Shown here: positions 16,716-24,940 of the stretch, piece after piece
Position numbering within the stretch: position 1 is the stretch's first letter
Layout of the letters: each line of letters opens with the position of its first letter
Source of the DNA: an uncultured Blautia sp.
Lineage (GTDB): Bacteria > Bacillota > Clostridia > Lachnospirales > Lachnospiraceae
NCBI GenBank assembly: GCA_900551715.1
Contig: URXG01000012.1
Span: 1-47,961, forward strand
DNA length: 47,961 bases
Direction: 5' to 3'
Notes under the pieces: generated by a model
The model's database searches: none
What the model was told of the DNA's origin: nothing
The model's input: only the letters and a program-made list of their open reading frames with translations
Program-made: the position numbers and the translations under genes

Positions 16716-17117
16716 ATGAAGTGTCCGTTATGTGACGGTTCGGTAGTAAACGGCAGATGTACATTCTGCGGAATGCCTTACCGTAAGGATGAAATTCTGT
16801 ATCATCTGAATGAAAGCCGCAGTGATCATTATAAGCATGCCACACCGAAGGCAAAAAAGATCATGACAGAGCAGCAGAAGGGGAAATCTGCCGGCAGTGT
16901 CAGGAATACCGCAGTTACTGCACAGAAAAGCCAGCAGAGACCAAACTCTTCTGCCGGCACCAGGAATACCCGAACTGCTGCCAGTACCAGGACTCCTGTA
17001 CAGAAAAAACAGAAAAAAGGTTCCGGTGTTCTGTGGATCGTGATTATCCTGATCATCCTTATGAGTCTGGTTCCGGAGATACCGGATCTCATAGAGAGCT
17101 TAAGCTGGTATTTTTAA
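16716..17117 (+). CDS. Small membrane-anchored zinc-ribbon protein
   Basis: Function unknown. 133 residues: an N-terminal zinc ribbon with two Cys pairs (CPLC at 3-6, CTFC about residue 15), then a charged stretch. A low-complexity Gln/Thr/Ser/Arg linker (about 48-103) contains two similar copies of S-AG-(T/V)RNT. A single C-terminal membrane helix (about 107-122) ends in a short acidic tail. AAGGAGGG precedes the ATG. The layout suggests a cytoplasmic ribbon held at the membrane. It is followed by the nrdD promoter, and I see no functional tie to its neighbours. Confidence 0.75.
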   Translation: MKCPLCDGSVVNGRCTFCGMPYRKDEILYHLNESRSDHYKHATPKAKKIMTEQQKGKSAGSVRNTAVTAQKSQQRPNSSAGTRNTRTAASTRTPVQKKQKKGSGVLWIVIILIILMSLVPEIPDLIESLSWYF

Positions 17118-17149
17118 AATTAACCCTTTTATTTCACATTATGTTGTGC

Positions 17150-17181
17150 TATACTCTGATATGCAACACCAGATATGGGGA
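17150..17181 (+). promoter_or_regulatory. nrdD promoter region with a possible NrdR box
   Basis: A -10-like TATACT (17150-17155) has only a poor -35 region. Just downstream, 17166-17181 read on the minus strand (TCCCCATATCTGGTGT) matches 12 of 16 positions of the NrdR consensus as I recall it (ACACTATATCTAGTGT). NrdR boxes usually come in pairs and I cannot find a good second copy. Confidence 0.35.
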
Positions 17182-17256
17182 ATGTTGAAGTGGGGTATCA
17201 GATGACTTAAACCCCTTAAAAAACCTGTAGATACAGGGATTCAGGAGAGTTAAGGT

Positions 17257-19392
17257 ATGATCTATGTAATTAAAAAAGACGGAACCAGAGAGGAATTTAA
17301 TCCTCAGAAGATTGTGGCAGCTGTCAACAAATCAGCAGCCCGTATCCTTTATACATTTTCTCAGGAGGAGAAGGATTTTATCTGTCAGTTTGCCCAGGAA
17401 CATGCAGATTCTCTCGGCAAAAATGAAATCCAGATCCAGGAGATGCATAATATCGTTGAGGGAGCTCTGGAAAGAGTGAACCCTGCTGTAGCCAAGAGCT
17501 ATCGTGACTACAGAAACTACAAACTTGATTTCATCCATATGATGGATGATGTTTACACCAAAAGCCAGGCCATCCGTTATATCGGTGACAAGAGCAATGC
17601 CAATACAGACAGTGCACTGGTAGCTACCAAGAGAAGCCTGATCTTTAATGAACTGAATAAAGAGCTTTACCGTAAATTTTTTATGAACCGCAACGAACTT
17701 CAGGCATGCAAAGACGGATATATCTATATTCATGACCAGTCTGCACGTCTGGATACCATGAACTGCTGTCTCTTTGATGTGGGAGCAGTGCTCAGTGGCG
17801 GATTTGAGATGGGTAATGTGTGGTACAATGAGCCCAAGACTCTGGACACTGCATTTGATGTTATGGGAGATATCATCCTCAGTACAGCAGCACAGCAGTA
17901 TGGTGGTTTTACTGTGCCGGAAGTAGACAAGATCCTTGGACCTTACGCACAGAAAAGTTACGACAAATATATCCAGGAATTTATGAAATATGCAGACGAA
18001 AGCTGGAGTGGAAGAGAAGAAAAAGCCATCGAATATGCCCTTGACAAAGTCAGAAGAGATTTTGACCAGGGATGGCAGGGTATCGAATATAAGCTGAACA
18101 CTGTAGGTTCTTCTCGTGGTGATTATCCTTTTGTAACAGTCACACTGGGACTTGGAACAGGACAGTTTGAGAGAATGTGTAATGTTTCTCTTCTGGAAGT
18201 CCACAAAGGCGGACAGGGCAAGGCTGGTCACAAGAAACCGGTACTTTTCCCGAAGATTGTATTTCTTTATGATGAGAATCTTCATGGTCCGGGCAAGCCG
18301 TGTGAAGATATTTTTGAAGCAGGCGTGGACTGTTCCGCCAAGACCATGTATCCGGACTGGCTTTCTCTGACAGGAAAGGGTTATATTGCCAGCATGTACA
18401 AGCAGTACGGTAAGGTTATCAGTCCTATGGGATGCAGAGCATTCTTGAGCCCATGGTATGAGAGAGGCGGTATGTATCCGGCAGATGACAAGGATGTGCC
18501 GGTATTTGTAGGACGTTTCAATATTGGAGCTGTAAGTCTCCATCTGCCGATGATCCTTGCAAAGGCAAGAGCAGAAAGCAGAGATTTTTATGAGGTACTG
18601 GATTTTTATCTGCAGATGATCCGTAACCTTCATATCCGTACTTATGAGTATCTGGGGCAGATGAGAGCATCTACCAACCCACTGGCTTACTGTGAAGGCG
18701 GATTTTACGGTGGACATCTGAAACCAAACGAAAAAATCGGCAAGATCCTGAAACCTATGACTGCGTCTTTTGGTATTACTGCGCTGAATGAACTGCAGGA
18801 ACTTTATAACGGTAAATCTATTCGTGAGGATGGACAGTTTGCCCTGGAAGTTCTGAAATATATCAACGAAAAGGTAAACCAGTTCAAACAGGAAGATGGT
18901 TATCTCTATGCTATCTACGGTACACCGGCAGAGAGCCTCTGTGGTCTTCAGGTAGAACAGTTCCGTAAGATGTACGGTATTATTGAAGGTGTTTCCGACA
19001 GACCGTATGTAAGCAACAGCTTCCACTGCCATGTTACAGAAGATGTGACTCCTATTGAAAAACAGGATCTGGAAGGACGTTTCTGGGAGCTGTGTAACGG
19101 TGGTAAGATCCAGTATGTAAGATATCCGATCGGTTATAACAAAGAAGCTATTCGTACACTGATCCGCAGGGCTATGGATCTGGGATATTATGAAGGGGTT
19201 AATCTTTCTCTGGCTTACTGTGATGACTGTGGACATCAGGAGCTGGAAATGGATGTGTGTCCTGTATGTGGTTCCAAGAACCTGACCAAGATCGATCGTA
19301 TGAATGGGTACCTTTCCTACAGTCGTGTCCATGGAGACACCAGACTGAATGAAGCCAAGATGGCTGAGATCGCAGAAAGAAAATCCATGTAA
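17257..19392 (+). CDS. nrdD: Anaerobic (class III) ribonucleoside-triphosphate reductase
   Basis: Oxygen-sensitive glycyl-radical enzyme making deoxyribonucleotides from NTPs. 711 residues with an N-terminal ATP-cone (IKKDGTREEFNPQKIVAAV, about 1-95) for allosteric control. The ten-stranded barrel carries the Cys-bearing segments MNCCLFD and QYGGF. The C-terminal zinc site has two CxxC pairs (CDDC and CPVC, about 655-677). The radical glycine is expected at G684 in RMNGYLSY, 27 residues from the end as usual. CAGGAGAG precedes the ATG. The activase gene nrdG normally follows, but here a terminator and an opposing gene do, so nrdG must be elsewhere. Confidence 0.96.
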   Translation: MIYVIKKDGTREEFNPQKIVAAVNKSAARILYTFSQEEKDFICQFAQEHADSLGKNEIQIQEMHNIVEGALERVNPAVAKSYRDYRNYKLDFIHMMDDVYTKSQAIRYIGDKSNANTDSALVATKRSLIFNELNKELYRKFFMNRNELQACKDGYIYIHDQSARLDTMNCCLFDVGAVLSGGFEMGNVWYNEPKTLDTAFDVMGDIILSTAAQQYGGFTVPEVDKILGPYAQKSYDKYIQEFMKYADESWSGREEKAIEYALDKVRRDFDQGWQGIEYKLNTVGSSRGDYPFVTVTLGLGTGQFERMCNVSLLEVHKGGQGKAGHKKPVLFPKIVFLYDENLHGPGKPCEDIFEAGVDCSAKTMYPDWLSLTGKGYIASMYKQYGKVISPMGCRAFLSPWYERGGMYPADDKDVPVFVGRFNIGAVSLHLPMILAKARAESRDFYEVLDFYLQMIRNLHIRTYEYLGQMRASTNPLAYCEGGFYGGHLKPNEKIGKILKPMTASFGITALNELQELYNGKSIREDGQFALEVLKYINEKVNQFKQEDGYLYAIYGTPAESLCGLQVEQFRKMYGIIEGVSDRPYVSNSFHCHVTEDVTPIEKQDLEGRFWELCNGGKIQYVRYPIGYNKEAIRTLIRRAMDLGYYEGVNLSLAYCDDCGHQELEMDVCPVCGSKNLTKIDRMNGYLSYSRVHGDTRLNEAKMAEIAERKSM

Positions 19393-19393
19393 T

Positions 19394-19435
19394 AAAAACC
19401 CGGTTTTGAGATTTTAGTCTCAGACCGGGTTTTTT
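19394..19435. terminator. Convergent terminator between nrdD and the eutJ-like gene
   Basis: AAAAACCCGGT with ACCGGGTTTTT plus an inner TGAGA/TCTCA pairing. Flanking A and T runs make it usable in both directions. Confidence 0.9.
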
Positions 19436-19471
19436 GATTGATAAATATATGATATTCGAAGATGATTTTAT

Positions 19472-20311
19472 TTATTTTTTCTTAGGTGTAACAGGGGGAA
19501 GGTCACAGTAATAGGCAATTCCCAGAGGTGTTACAAGAAGAGGATGAACCGGACGGTAGACAGGAAGTTTCAGCTTCTTTTCAAAGACAGTAGTGAATTC
19601 CTGGAAGCTGGCAGAACCGCCTACTACGTAAACCGCCGGAACATTATATCCTGTGAGAAATTTCTCAGTGATGGTTGCCATTTTTTCGATAGTTGCCTTG
19701 ATCACAGGGAAAATCTCTTCTTCTTTATCCGGATTGGTCTTGAGGACCTCTGCTTCTTCGTATGGGATTCGATAATGTCCTGCTACAGTCATGGTCATAT
19801 GGCTGCCTCCGGTAGCCTCATCATCAGTATAAATTACTTTACCGTCTTTCAGGATGCTGATACCGGTAGTACCGCCACCTACGTCTACAACAGCTCCGTC
19901 TGTGATCTTCAGTACAGCAGCGGCAGCGGTAGGTTCATCTACAATGTTGGTTACTTCAAATCCGGCACCTTCCAGTACATAGCCGATGCTTTTGATACTG
20001 CCTTCCGACACTCCGGGAGGGATGGCAGCAGCTCCATAAAGAAGTTCTGTGCCAAGTTTTTCTTCCAGTTCTGCTTTCAGTCTGGTAACCAGCTGGACAG
20101 ATTCATAATAATTTACAATAACGCCGTCCTGAATAGCATGGGAAGGGGCAGAAATGCCTGCTACGGGGCGGTTGTTTGTATCTACAACAGCCAGGACCGT
20201 ATTGGCAGTTCCAAGGTCCACACCTACTTTCAGACGCCCGCGGAATTTTTTGCATTCACCGGTCTCCACAAGGCTGGCAAAGTTTGATAAAGTTCTGTTT
20301 TTCAGTTCCAT
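19472..20311 (-). CDS. eutJ: EutJ-like actin/Hsp70-fold ATPase (orphan)
   Basis: Predicted ASKHA-fold ATPase whose 279 residues match EutJ (ethanolamine utilisation chaperone-like protein) in length. Visible parts are the phosphate-1 motif VGVDLGTANTVLAVVD (about 29-44), VDEPTAAAAVL, phosphate-2 VDVGGGTTGIS and the adenosine motif YVVGGSASF, ending near LLVTPLGIAYYCDL. No eut or microcompartment shell gene is in this window, so the ethanolamine role is only a name by likeness; a chaperone or filament role is equally open. ACGGAG precedes the ATG. It follows an XRE gene on the same strand and has its own promoter. Confidence 0.83.
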   Translation of the reverse strand: MELKNRTLSNFASLVETGECKKFRGRLKVGVDLGTANTVLAVVDTNNRPVAGISAPSHAIQDGVIVNYYESVQLVTRLKAELEEKLGTELLYGAAAIPPGVSEGSIKSIGYVLEGAGFEVTNIVDEPTAAAAVLKITDGAVVDVGGGTTGISILKDGKVIYTDDEATGGSHMTMTVAGHYRIPYEEAEVLKTNPDKEEEIFPVIKATIEKMATITEKFLTGYNVPAVYVVGGSASFQEFTTVFEKKLKLPVYRPVHPLLVTPLGIAYYCDLPPVTPKKK

Positions 20312-20346
20312 TTAAAATGCTCCGTTTCATATCGTAGTATCTTATC

Positions 20347-20385
20347 ATTATAAAGGAAATAGCAGTCAGATTCAATACTGACTGC
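20347..20385 (-). promoter_or_regulatory. eutJ promoter nested in the XRE-gene hairpin
   Basis: Minus strand: TTGAAT (20375-20370), 17-base spacer, TATAAT (20352-20347). The -35 box lies in the loop of a perfect 8-bp hairpin (GCAGTCAG/CTGACTGC, 20385-20362) that probably terminates the XRE transcript 14 bases after its stop codon. Confidence 0.65.
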
Positions 20386-20398
20386 CACTTTTGAGAGA

Positions 20399-20722
20399 TT
20401 ATAAAGTTTTTGACAAACCTTTCAGATATGAGATCGCAAGAGCCTTGTCCTCAGGACTGAGGGCTGTAAACAGCTCAAGACATTGTGCCTGTTCTTCGGT
20501 CAGTCCATTACTGCTCCTGTCAGGCTCAAAGAAATCTGTTATGGATATTCCGAATCCTGCACAGAGTTTTTGCAGTGTAGGAAGAGAAGGCATATTATGT
20601 TTGTTGATCATGGTACTTAATGTGGAGTAGGCGATACCCGAAACTTTTGCAAGTTGATAGTAGGACCAGTTTCGTTCATCACATAACTCCTGGATCCGAT
20701 CAAGCGGATTCAATTCTGTCAT
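20399..20722 (-). CDS. XRE-family helix-turn-helix regulator
   Basis: DNA-binding protein of 107 residues. A Cro/CI-type HTH fills about 6-62 (NWSYYQLAKVSGIAYSTLST, then PSLPTLQKLCAGFGISITDFF). A short acidic C-terminal helix region (LTEEQAQCLELFTALSPEDKA) is common in clostridial members. The ATG at 20722 has GAGGTG six bases upstream; a GTG three codons earlier overlaps that site and is rejected. It lies upstream of the eutJ-like gene, but a hairpin and a promoter separate them. Its target is unknown. Confidence 0.85.
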   Translation of the reverse strand: MTELNPLDRIQELCDERNWSYYQLAKVSGIAYSTLSTMINKHNMPSLPTLQKLCAGFGISITDFFEPDRSSNGLTEEQAQCLELFTALSPEDKALAISYLKGLSKTL

Positions 20723-20861
20723 TTTAGTCACCTCGTAGTCTTTTGTGAATATAAAACTAGTAAAATCTCCTAAATAATATATTAACGAAATAATAGTATA
20801 AAGAAAAGATTAGATTAAACGGTACAACTGCCACGCACTTACGATGACAGTCTGATTTCAC

Positions 20862-20890
20862 AAAAAAAGTCCCGGGCTGTTGCCCGGGAC
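20862..20890 (-). terminator. Rho-independent terminator of the carbamate kinase gene
   Basis: Minus strand: GTCCCGGGC, four-base loop, GCCCGGGAC, then seven T. It begins 18 bases after the stop codon. Confidence 0.95.
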
Positions 20891-20908
20891 AGTCGTATAG
20901 ATGCGTGT

Positions 20909-21841
20909 TTATTTAAGAATGGTACCTGTTTTTTCGAGGTAGCCATCTCGTGTGTGTGCAATATCAGTGATGATGGTACGTCTGCCTTCACCCTGACGGA
21001 TAAAGGAAATACCTGCCTGGATCTTGGGAAGCATGGAACCCTTGGCAAAATGGTTTTCGCTGATATATTTCTCCGCTTCTTCCGCAGTAAGTGTATCGAT
21101 TGGTCTTTCTTTGTCGGTACCAAGATCAAGGCTGACCTTTTCAACGCTGGTGAGGATCAGGAGCGTATCTGCGTTCAGGGATTCGGCAAGGAGTCCACTG
21201 GCAAGGTCTTTCTCAATGATGGCACTGGCACCATGAAGGTCGATGCCCTGCTCCATAACAGGGATTCCGCCGCCTCCTGCTGCGATAACGATCTGTCCGG
21301 CATCGGTAAGAGCCCGGACTGTTTCAAGTTCTACAATACGCTGTGGCTTTGGTGCTGCAAGGATACGACGATACTGTCCATCAGCAACCTCTGTCACGTA
21401 ATTACCTTTGTCTTCTTCTGCTTCAGCTTCTTCTGCTGTGAGGGTACGTCCGATGATCTTTTCCGGTTCACCGAAAGCATCATCATAGGGATCAATCACT
21501 ACCTGTGTAAGGATTGTGGCTACAGGCTTGTAAATGCCTCTTGCAAGGAGTTCGGAACGGATGGCGTTCTGAAGGTCATAACCGATGTAACCCTGGCTCA
21601 TAGCGGAACATACAGACATAGGAGCAAAGGTGTAATCAGGATGTGCTTTTCCAAATTCGTTCATTGCGGTATGGATCATACCGACCTGAGGTCCGTTGCT
21701 GTGGGAGATGACCACCCGGGTACCTTCCTCAACAAGATCTGCAATAGCTTTGGCAGCTTCTTTGGTGGCATTTTTTTGTTCTGGAAGTGTTGTGCCGAGG
21801 GCTTTGTGACCGAGAGCAACAACAACTGTTTTTTCGCTCAT
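20909..21841 (-). CDS. arcC: Carbamate kinase
   Basis: Cytosolic amino-acid-kinase-fold enzyme interconverting carbamoyl phosphate plus ADP with ATP, ammonia and CO2, usually the energy-yielding end of arginine, agmatine or purine breakdown. The 310 residues are full length. Family motifs are THSNGPQVG-type ISHSNGPQVG, APMSVCSAMSQGYIGYDLQ, IAAGGGGIPV, the AS-IIEKDLASGLLA segment and FAKGSMLPKIQA. The N-terminal motif reads ALGHKALG where most members have ALGGNALG. No arcA, arcB or other carbamoyl-transfer gene is adjacent, so the pathway it serves is open. It is a single-gene unit with its own promoter and terminator. Confidence 0.93.
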   Translation of the reverse strand: MSEKTVVVALGHKALGTTLPEQKNATKEAAKAIADLVEEGTRVVISHSNGPQVGMIHTAMNEFGKAHPDYTFAPMSVCSAMSQGYIGYDLQNAIRSELLARGIYKPVATILTQVVIDPYDDAFGEPEKIIGRTLTAEEAEAEEDKGNYVTEVADGQYRRILAAPKPQRIVELETVRALTDAGQIVIAAGGGGIPVMEQGIDLHGASAIIEKDLASGLLAESLNADTLLILTSVEKVSLDLGTDKERPIDTLTAEEAEKYISENHFAKGSMLPKIQAGISFIRQGEGRRTIITDIAHTRDGYLEKTGTILK

Positions 21842-21888
21842 GTGGATTCCTCATTTCTTTTCAATTTAGAATATAAAGATTATATCTT

Positions 21889-21917
21889 ATTATAAAAGAA
21901 TAAAAGGGGAATTGCAA
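21889..21917 (-). promoter_or_regulatory. Sigma-A promoter of the carbamate kinase gene
   Basis: Minus strand: TTGCAA (21917-21912), 17-base spacer, TATAAT (21894-21889); about 47 bases upstream of the ATG. An overlapping second TATAAT lies nearer the gene. Confidence 0.65.
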
Positions 21918-21949
21918 TAAAAAAGATAAGACAGAATGAAACAGACAGG

Positions 21950-21977
21950 AAAAAACCGCCCTGGCAGGCGGTTTTCC
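21950..21977 (-). terminator. Terminator of the thiamin operon
   Basis: Minus strand: GAAAACCGCC, five-base loop, GGCGGTTTTTTCC. It is about 130 bases after the thiC stop codon, with no gene between. Confidence 0.85.
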
Positions 21978-22106
21978 TTAACTTTTTTGAGGGGGGAGAT
22001 AGAGAGTGGTTATTCATCTATCCAAGACCTATTATATAGGGAAAATGTGTGTAAAGTATGTATTATTTCTAAAAGAATTAGAAAAATTATAAACAAAATT
22101 TTATAA

Positions 22107-23417
22107 TTATAAGATATCAATATGTTCTCCTGCCAGAGCCTTGTTCATGCTACGGACTGCACAGAATTTGCCACACATACTGCAGGTGTCGCTGTGATCA
22201 TCTTCCGGAAGACGGTCATCGCGGATGGCTTTGGCTGTTTCGGGATCCAGGGCGCAGGCGAACTGTGCATCCCAGTCAAGAACTCTGCGGGCGTCTGCCA
22301 TTTTGTCATCAATATCTCTGGCATGAGGGATTCCCTTGGCAATATCTGCTGCATGCGCTGCAATCTTGGAAGCAATGATACCCTGTTTTACATCTTCTAC
22401 ATTAGGCAGGGCCAGGTGCTCGGCAGGTGTTACATAGCAAAGGAAAGCAGCACCGTTCATGGCAGCTACAGCACCACCGATAGCAGCTGTAATATGGTCA
22501 TATCCAGGCGCAATATCAGTAACAAGAGGTCCAAGTACATAGAATGGAGCACCCATACAGATGGTCTGCTGTACTTTCATGTTGGCAGCAACCTGATCCA
22601 GCGGCACATGTCCAGGACCTTCTACCATAACCTGTACATTATGATCCCATGCACGTTTGGTCAGTTCACCAAGACGAACCAGCTCTTCGATCTGGCATAC
22701 ATCTGTTGCGTCAGCCAGACATCCCGGACGGCAGGCATCTCCAAGGGAGATTGTAACGTCATGCTCTTCACAGATATCCAGGATCTCATCATAATATTCA
22801 TAGAATGGGTTTTCTTCTCCGGTCATGCTCATCCATGCAAAAACAAGGCTTCCACCACGACTGACGATGTTCATTTTACGTTTGTGTTTTTTGATCTGTT
22901 CAATGGTCTTACGGGTGATTCCGCAGTGGAGAGTAACGAAGTCAACACCGTCCTCTGCATGGAGACGGATCACATCAATAAAATCATGTGCAGTCAACTC
23001 AGAAAGGTCTCTCTGATAATGGATAACACTGTCGTAAACAGGTACAGTTCCGATCATGGCAGGGCATTCGTGAGTAAGTTTCTGACGGAATGGCTGAGTG
23101 TTTCCATGGCTGGAAAGATCCATGATAGCTTCTGCACCAAGGTCTACTGCTTTCATGACTTTCTGCATTTCTATGTCATAGTCTTTGCAGTCTCTGGATA
23201 CACCAAGGTTTACGTTGATCTTGGTACGGAGCATGCTTCCCACCCCTTCAGGGTTCAGACAGGTATGATGTTTGTTGGCACAGATGGCAACTTTACCTTC
23301 TGCCACGAGTTCCAGCATTTTTTCTACCGGCATATGTTCTTTTTCGGCAACAGTTTTGATCTGTGGTGTTACGATCCCTTTGCGGGCTGCGTCCATCTGA
23401 GTTGTATAAGTTGTCAT
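22107..23417 (-). CDS. thiC: Phosphomethylpyrimidine synthase
   Basis: Radical SAM enzyme turning aminoimidazole ribotide into hydroxymethylpyrimidine phosphate (HMP-P), the thiamin pyrimidine. 436 residues. The signature is at the C-terminus: the cluster-binding CSMCGKFC (CxxCxxxxC), as in the family. Other known segments are INVNLGVSRDC, MDLSSHG, GTVPVYDS, SRGGS, SLGDACRPG and EGPGHVPLDQV. The start at 23417 has AGGAGG nine bases upstream; the longer frame to 23456 has no site. It is the last gene of the riboswitch operon and follows thiD by 35 bases. Confidence 0.97.
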   Translation of the reverse strand: MTTYTTQMDAARKGIVTPQIKTVAEKEHMPVEKMLELVAEGKVAICANKHHTCLNPEGVGSMLRTKINVNLGVSRDCKDYDIEMQKVMKAVDLGAEAIMDLSSHGNTQPFRQKLTHECPAMIGTVPVYDSVIHYQRDLSELTAHDFIDVIRLHAEDGVDFVTLHCGITRKTIEQIKKHKRKMNIVSRGGSLVFAWMSMTGEENPFYEYYDEILDICEEHDVTISLGDACRPGCLADATDVCQIEELVRLGELTKRAWDHNVQVMVEGPGHVPLDQVAANMKVQQTICMGAPFYVLGPLVTDIAPGYDHITAAIGGAVAAMNGAAFLCYVTPAEHLALPNVEDVKQGIIASKIAAHAADIAKGIPHARDIDDKMADARRVLDWDAQFACALDPETAKAIRDDRLPEDDHSDTCSMCGKFCAVRSMNKALAGEHIDIL

Positions 23418-23452
23418 AAATTCATTCCTCCTGTTTGTAAAATTATATAAGA

Positions 23453-24253
23453 TCAATAAAAAAACTTCTTTGCATAGTCACCCAGGGAATGGTCCAGAGG
23501 TCCGGATCCTTTTCCAAGGTTCAGATCTGCCCGGAGGGCATCTGTAAGATAGGATTTGGCTCTGATTACAGAATCTGTAAGATCATAGCCTTTGGCAAGG
23601 TTGGAAGCAATGGCACTGGAGAGAGTACATCCTGTTCCATGGGTATTGGGGTTGTCAATACGTTCCCCTTTCAGCCATTGTGTCTTACCGTCTGTATAGA
23701 GAAGATCATTGGCATCTTCTATCCGATGTCCTCCCTTCAGAAGAACAGATATGTGAAACTCATTGGAGATAGCTCTGGCGGCCAGTTCCATGGAATCTGC
23801 ATCTGTGATTTTAAGCCCTGTCAGGACTTCTGCTTCCGGGATGTTGGGAGTGATTACTTCTGCCAGAGGAAAAAGTTCTTTCTGCAGAGTTTCCTCTGCT
23901 TCTTTCTGCATAAGTCTGTGACCGCTGGTAGAAACCATTACCGGATCCAGTACAATATGTCTGACTTCGTATTTCTGTAAACCGGCTGCCACATGGTGCA
24001 TGATCTCCGGAGAGGAGAGCATACCGATCTTTACAGCATCAGGAAAAATATCCTGGAATACACAGTCTATCTGCTGGTCTACAAATTCTACCGGACTCTC
24101 CTGAATGCCAAAGACTCCTGTGGTATTCTGGGCAGTGAGGGCAGTGATAACGCTCATGGCATAGACTCCGTTCATGATCATAGTCTTGATGTCAGCCTGT
24201 ATACCGGCACCGCCGCTGCAGTCACTGCCTGCGATAGTAAGTACAGTTTTCAT
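23453..24253 (-). CDS. thiD: Hydroxymethylpyrimidine / HMP-phosphate kinase
   Basis: Ribokinase-fold enzyme adding phosphates to HMP and HMP-P to give HMP-PP for ThiE. 266 residues with the N-terminal AGSDCSGGAGIQADIKT, VLDPVMVSTSG, TPNIPEAEVLTG, LLKGGH and the catalytic C-terminal THGTGCTLSSAIA. The ATG sits 10 bases from a palindromic repeat, and only a weak GGA precedes it, so ribosome entry may depend on coupling or on opening of that hairpin. It fits between thiE (pyrimidine user) and thiC (pyrimidine maker). Confidence 0.96.
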   Translation of the reverse strand: MKTVLTIAGSDCSGGAGIQADIKTMIMNGVYAMSVITALTAQNTTGVFGIQESPVEFVDQQIDCVFQDIFPDAVKIGMLSSPEIMHHVAAGLQKYEVRHIVLDPVMVSTSGHRLMQKEAEETLQKELFPLAEVITPNIPEAEVLTGLKITDADSMELAARAISNEFHISVLLKGGHRIEDANDLLYTDGKTQWLKGERIDNPNTHGTGCTLSSAIASNLAKGYDLTDSVIRAKSYLTDALRADLNLGKGSGPLDHSLGDYAKKFFY

Positions 24254-24263
24254 AAACAGTTCC

Positions 24264-24304
24264 GTTACTGTTCACTACGTTTACAGAAACCTGTGAACAG
24301 TAAC
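24264..24304. repeat. GTTACTG palindrome between thiE and thiD (copy B)
   Basis: GTTACTGTTCAC (24264-24275) and GTGAACAGTAAC (24293-24304) are perfect 12-bp inverted repeats. The 17-base centre can pair again (GTTT/AAAC). On the minus strand it encodes the last residues of ThiE and its stop codon, and ends 10 bases before thiD. Its centre shares AGGTTTCTG with the copy at 26342-26389. Confidence 0.7.
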
Positions 24305-24940
24305 ACGGCTCCTTTCTGTAAAATCAAGAAATGTTCTGGCTGCCGCAGCTTTGTCAGCAGCAGCATAAAGACCGCTGATCACAGCAACGCCTGCAATTCC
24401 TGAGCCGGAAAGCTCATGAACATTATCTGGACGGATACCACCAATAGCTACTACCGGTATCTGAACACTTTCGCAGATTTGGCAAAGTGTATCAAAGGGA
24501 AGGCAGGAGACATTGGTTTTGGTGGTACTTCCAAAAACTGCTCCGCATCCCAGATAGTCAGCCCCGGCTTTCTGCGCTTCCAGTGCTTCTTCAGGATTAT
24601 GTGCGCTGCCGCCGATAATAAAATCTGCTCCAAGCATTTCCCTGGCTTTCTGGATACCCATATCGGAAAGTCCTACATGGACTCCGTCAGCCCCGGCTCT
24701 GAGAGCCAGATCCGGTCTGTCATTGATGATCAGAGGTACATGATACTGATGGCAGAGTTCCCGGAGAGCAATGGCTTCTTTCAGGATCTGCTCATCGTCT
24801 GCCTGTTTTTCCCGGAGCTGTACACAGGTAACCCCTGCTTTCAGAAGTTCTTCTGTTACGGAAACAAGAGTTTCACCTTCAGAGAGCCAGGTCCGGTCTG
24901 TAACAGCATATAATTTCAGTTGTTCTGGTGTGATTTTCAT
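24281..24940 (-). CDS. thiE: Thiamin-phosphate synthase
   Basis: TIM-barrel enzyme joining HMP-PP and thiazole phosphate to thiamin phosphate. 219 residues. Typical segments are LYAVTDR, VQLREKQADD, INDRPDLALRAGADGVHVG, IGGSAHN, ADYLGCGAVFGSTTK and VVAIGGI. The ATG overlaps the thiM stop as ATGA. The last residues (VTVHRFL) are encoded by one arm of the palindrome at 24264-24304, so the C-terminus seems to have been altered by that element; the core fold is complete before it. Confidence 0.96.
   Translation of the reverse strand: MKITPEQLKLYAVTDRTWLSEGETLVSVTEELLKAGVTCVQLREKQADDEQILKEAIALRELCHQYHVPLIINDRPDLALRAGADGVHVGLSDMGIQKAREMLGADFIIGGSAHNPEEALEAQKAGADYLGCGAVFGSTTKTNVSCLPFDTLCQICESVQIPVVAIGGIRPDNVHELSGSGIAGVAVISGLYAAADKAAAARTFLDFTERSRVTVHRFL

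Noticed and set aside
17332..19332. Very long open frame (666 codons) antisense to nrdD
   Set aside because: It mirrors the codon pattern of nrdD, has no ribosome site or protein family features, and lies wholly within a certain gene.
22122..23450. 442-codon open frame antisense to thiC
   Set aside because: A codon-bias shadow of thiC; composition rich in Cys, His and Phe with no motif. The same applies to the frames antisense to the M20 hydrolase (13605-14633) and dapF (8258-9139).
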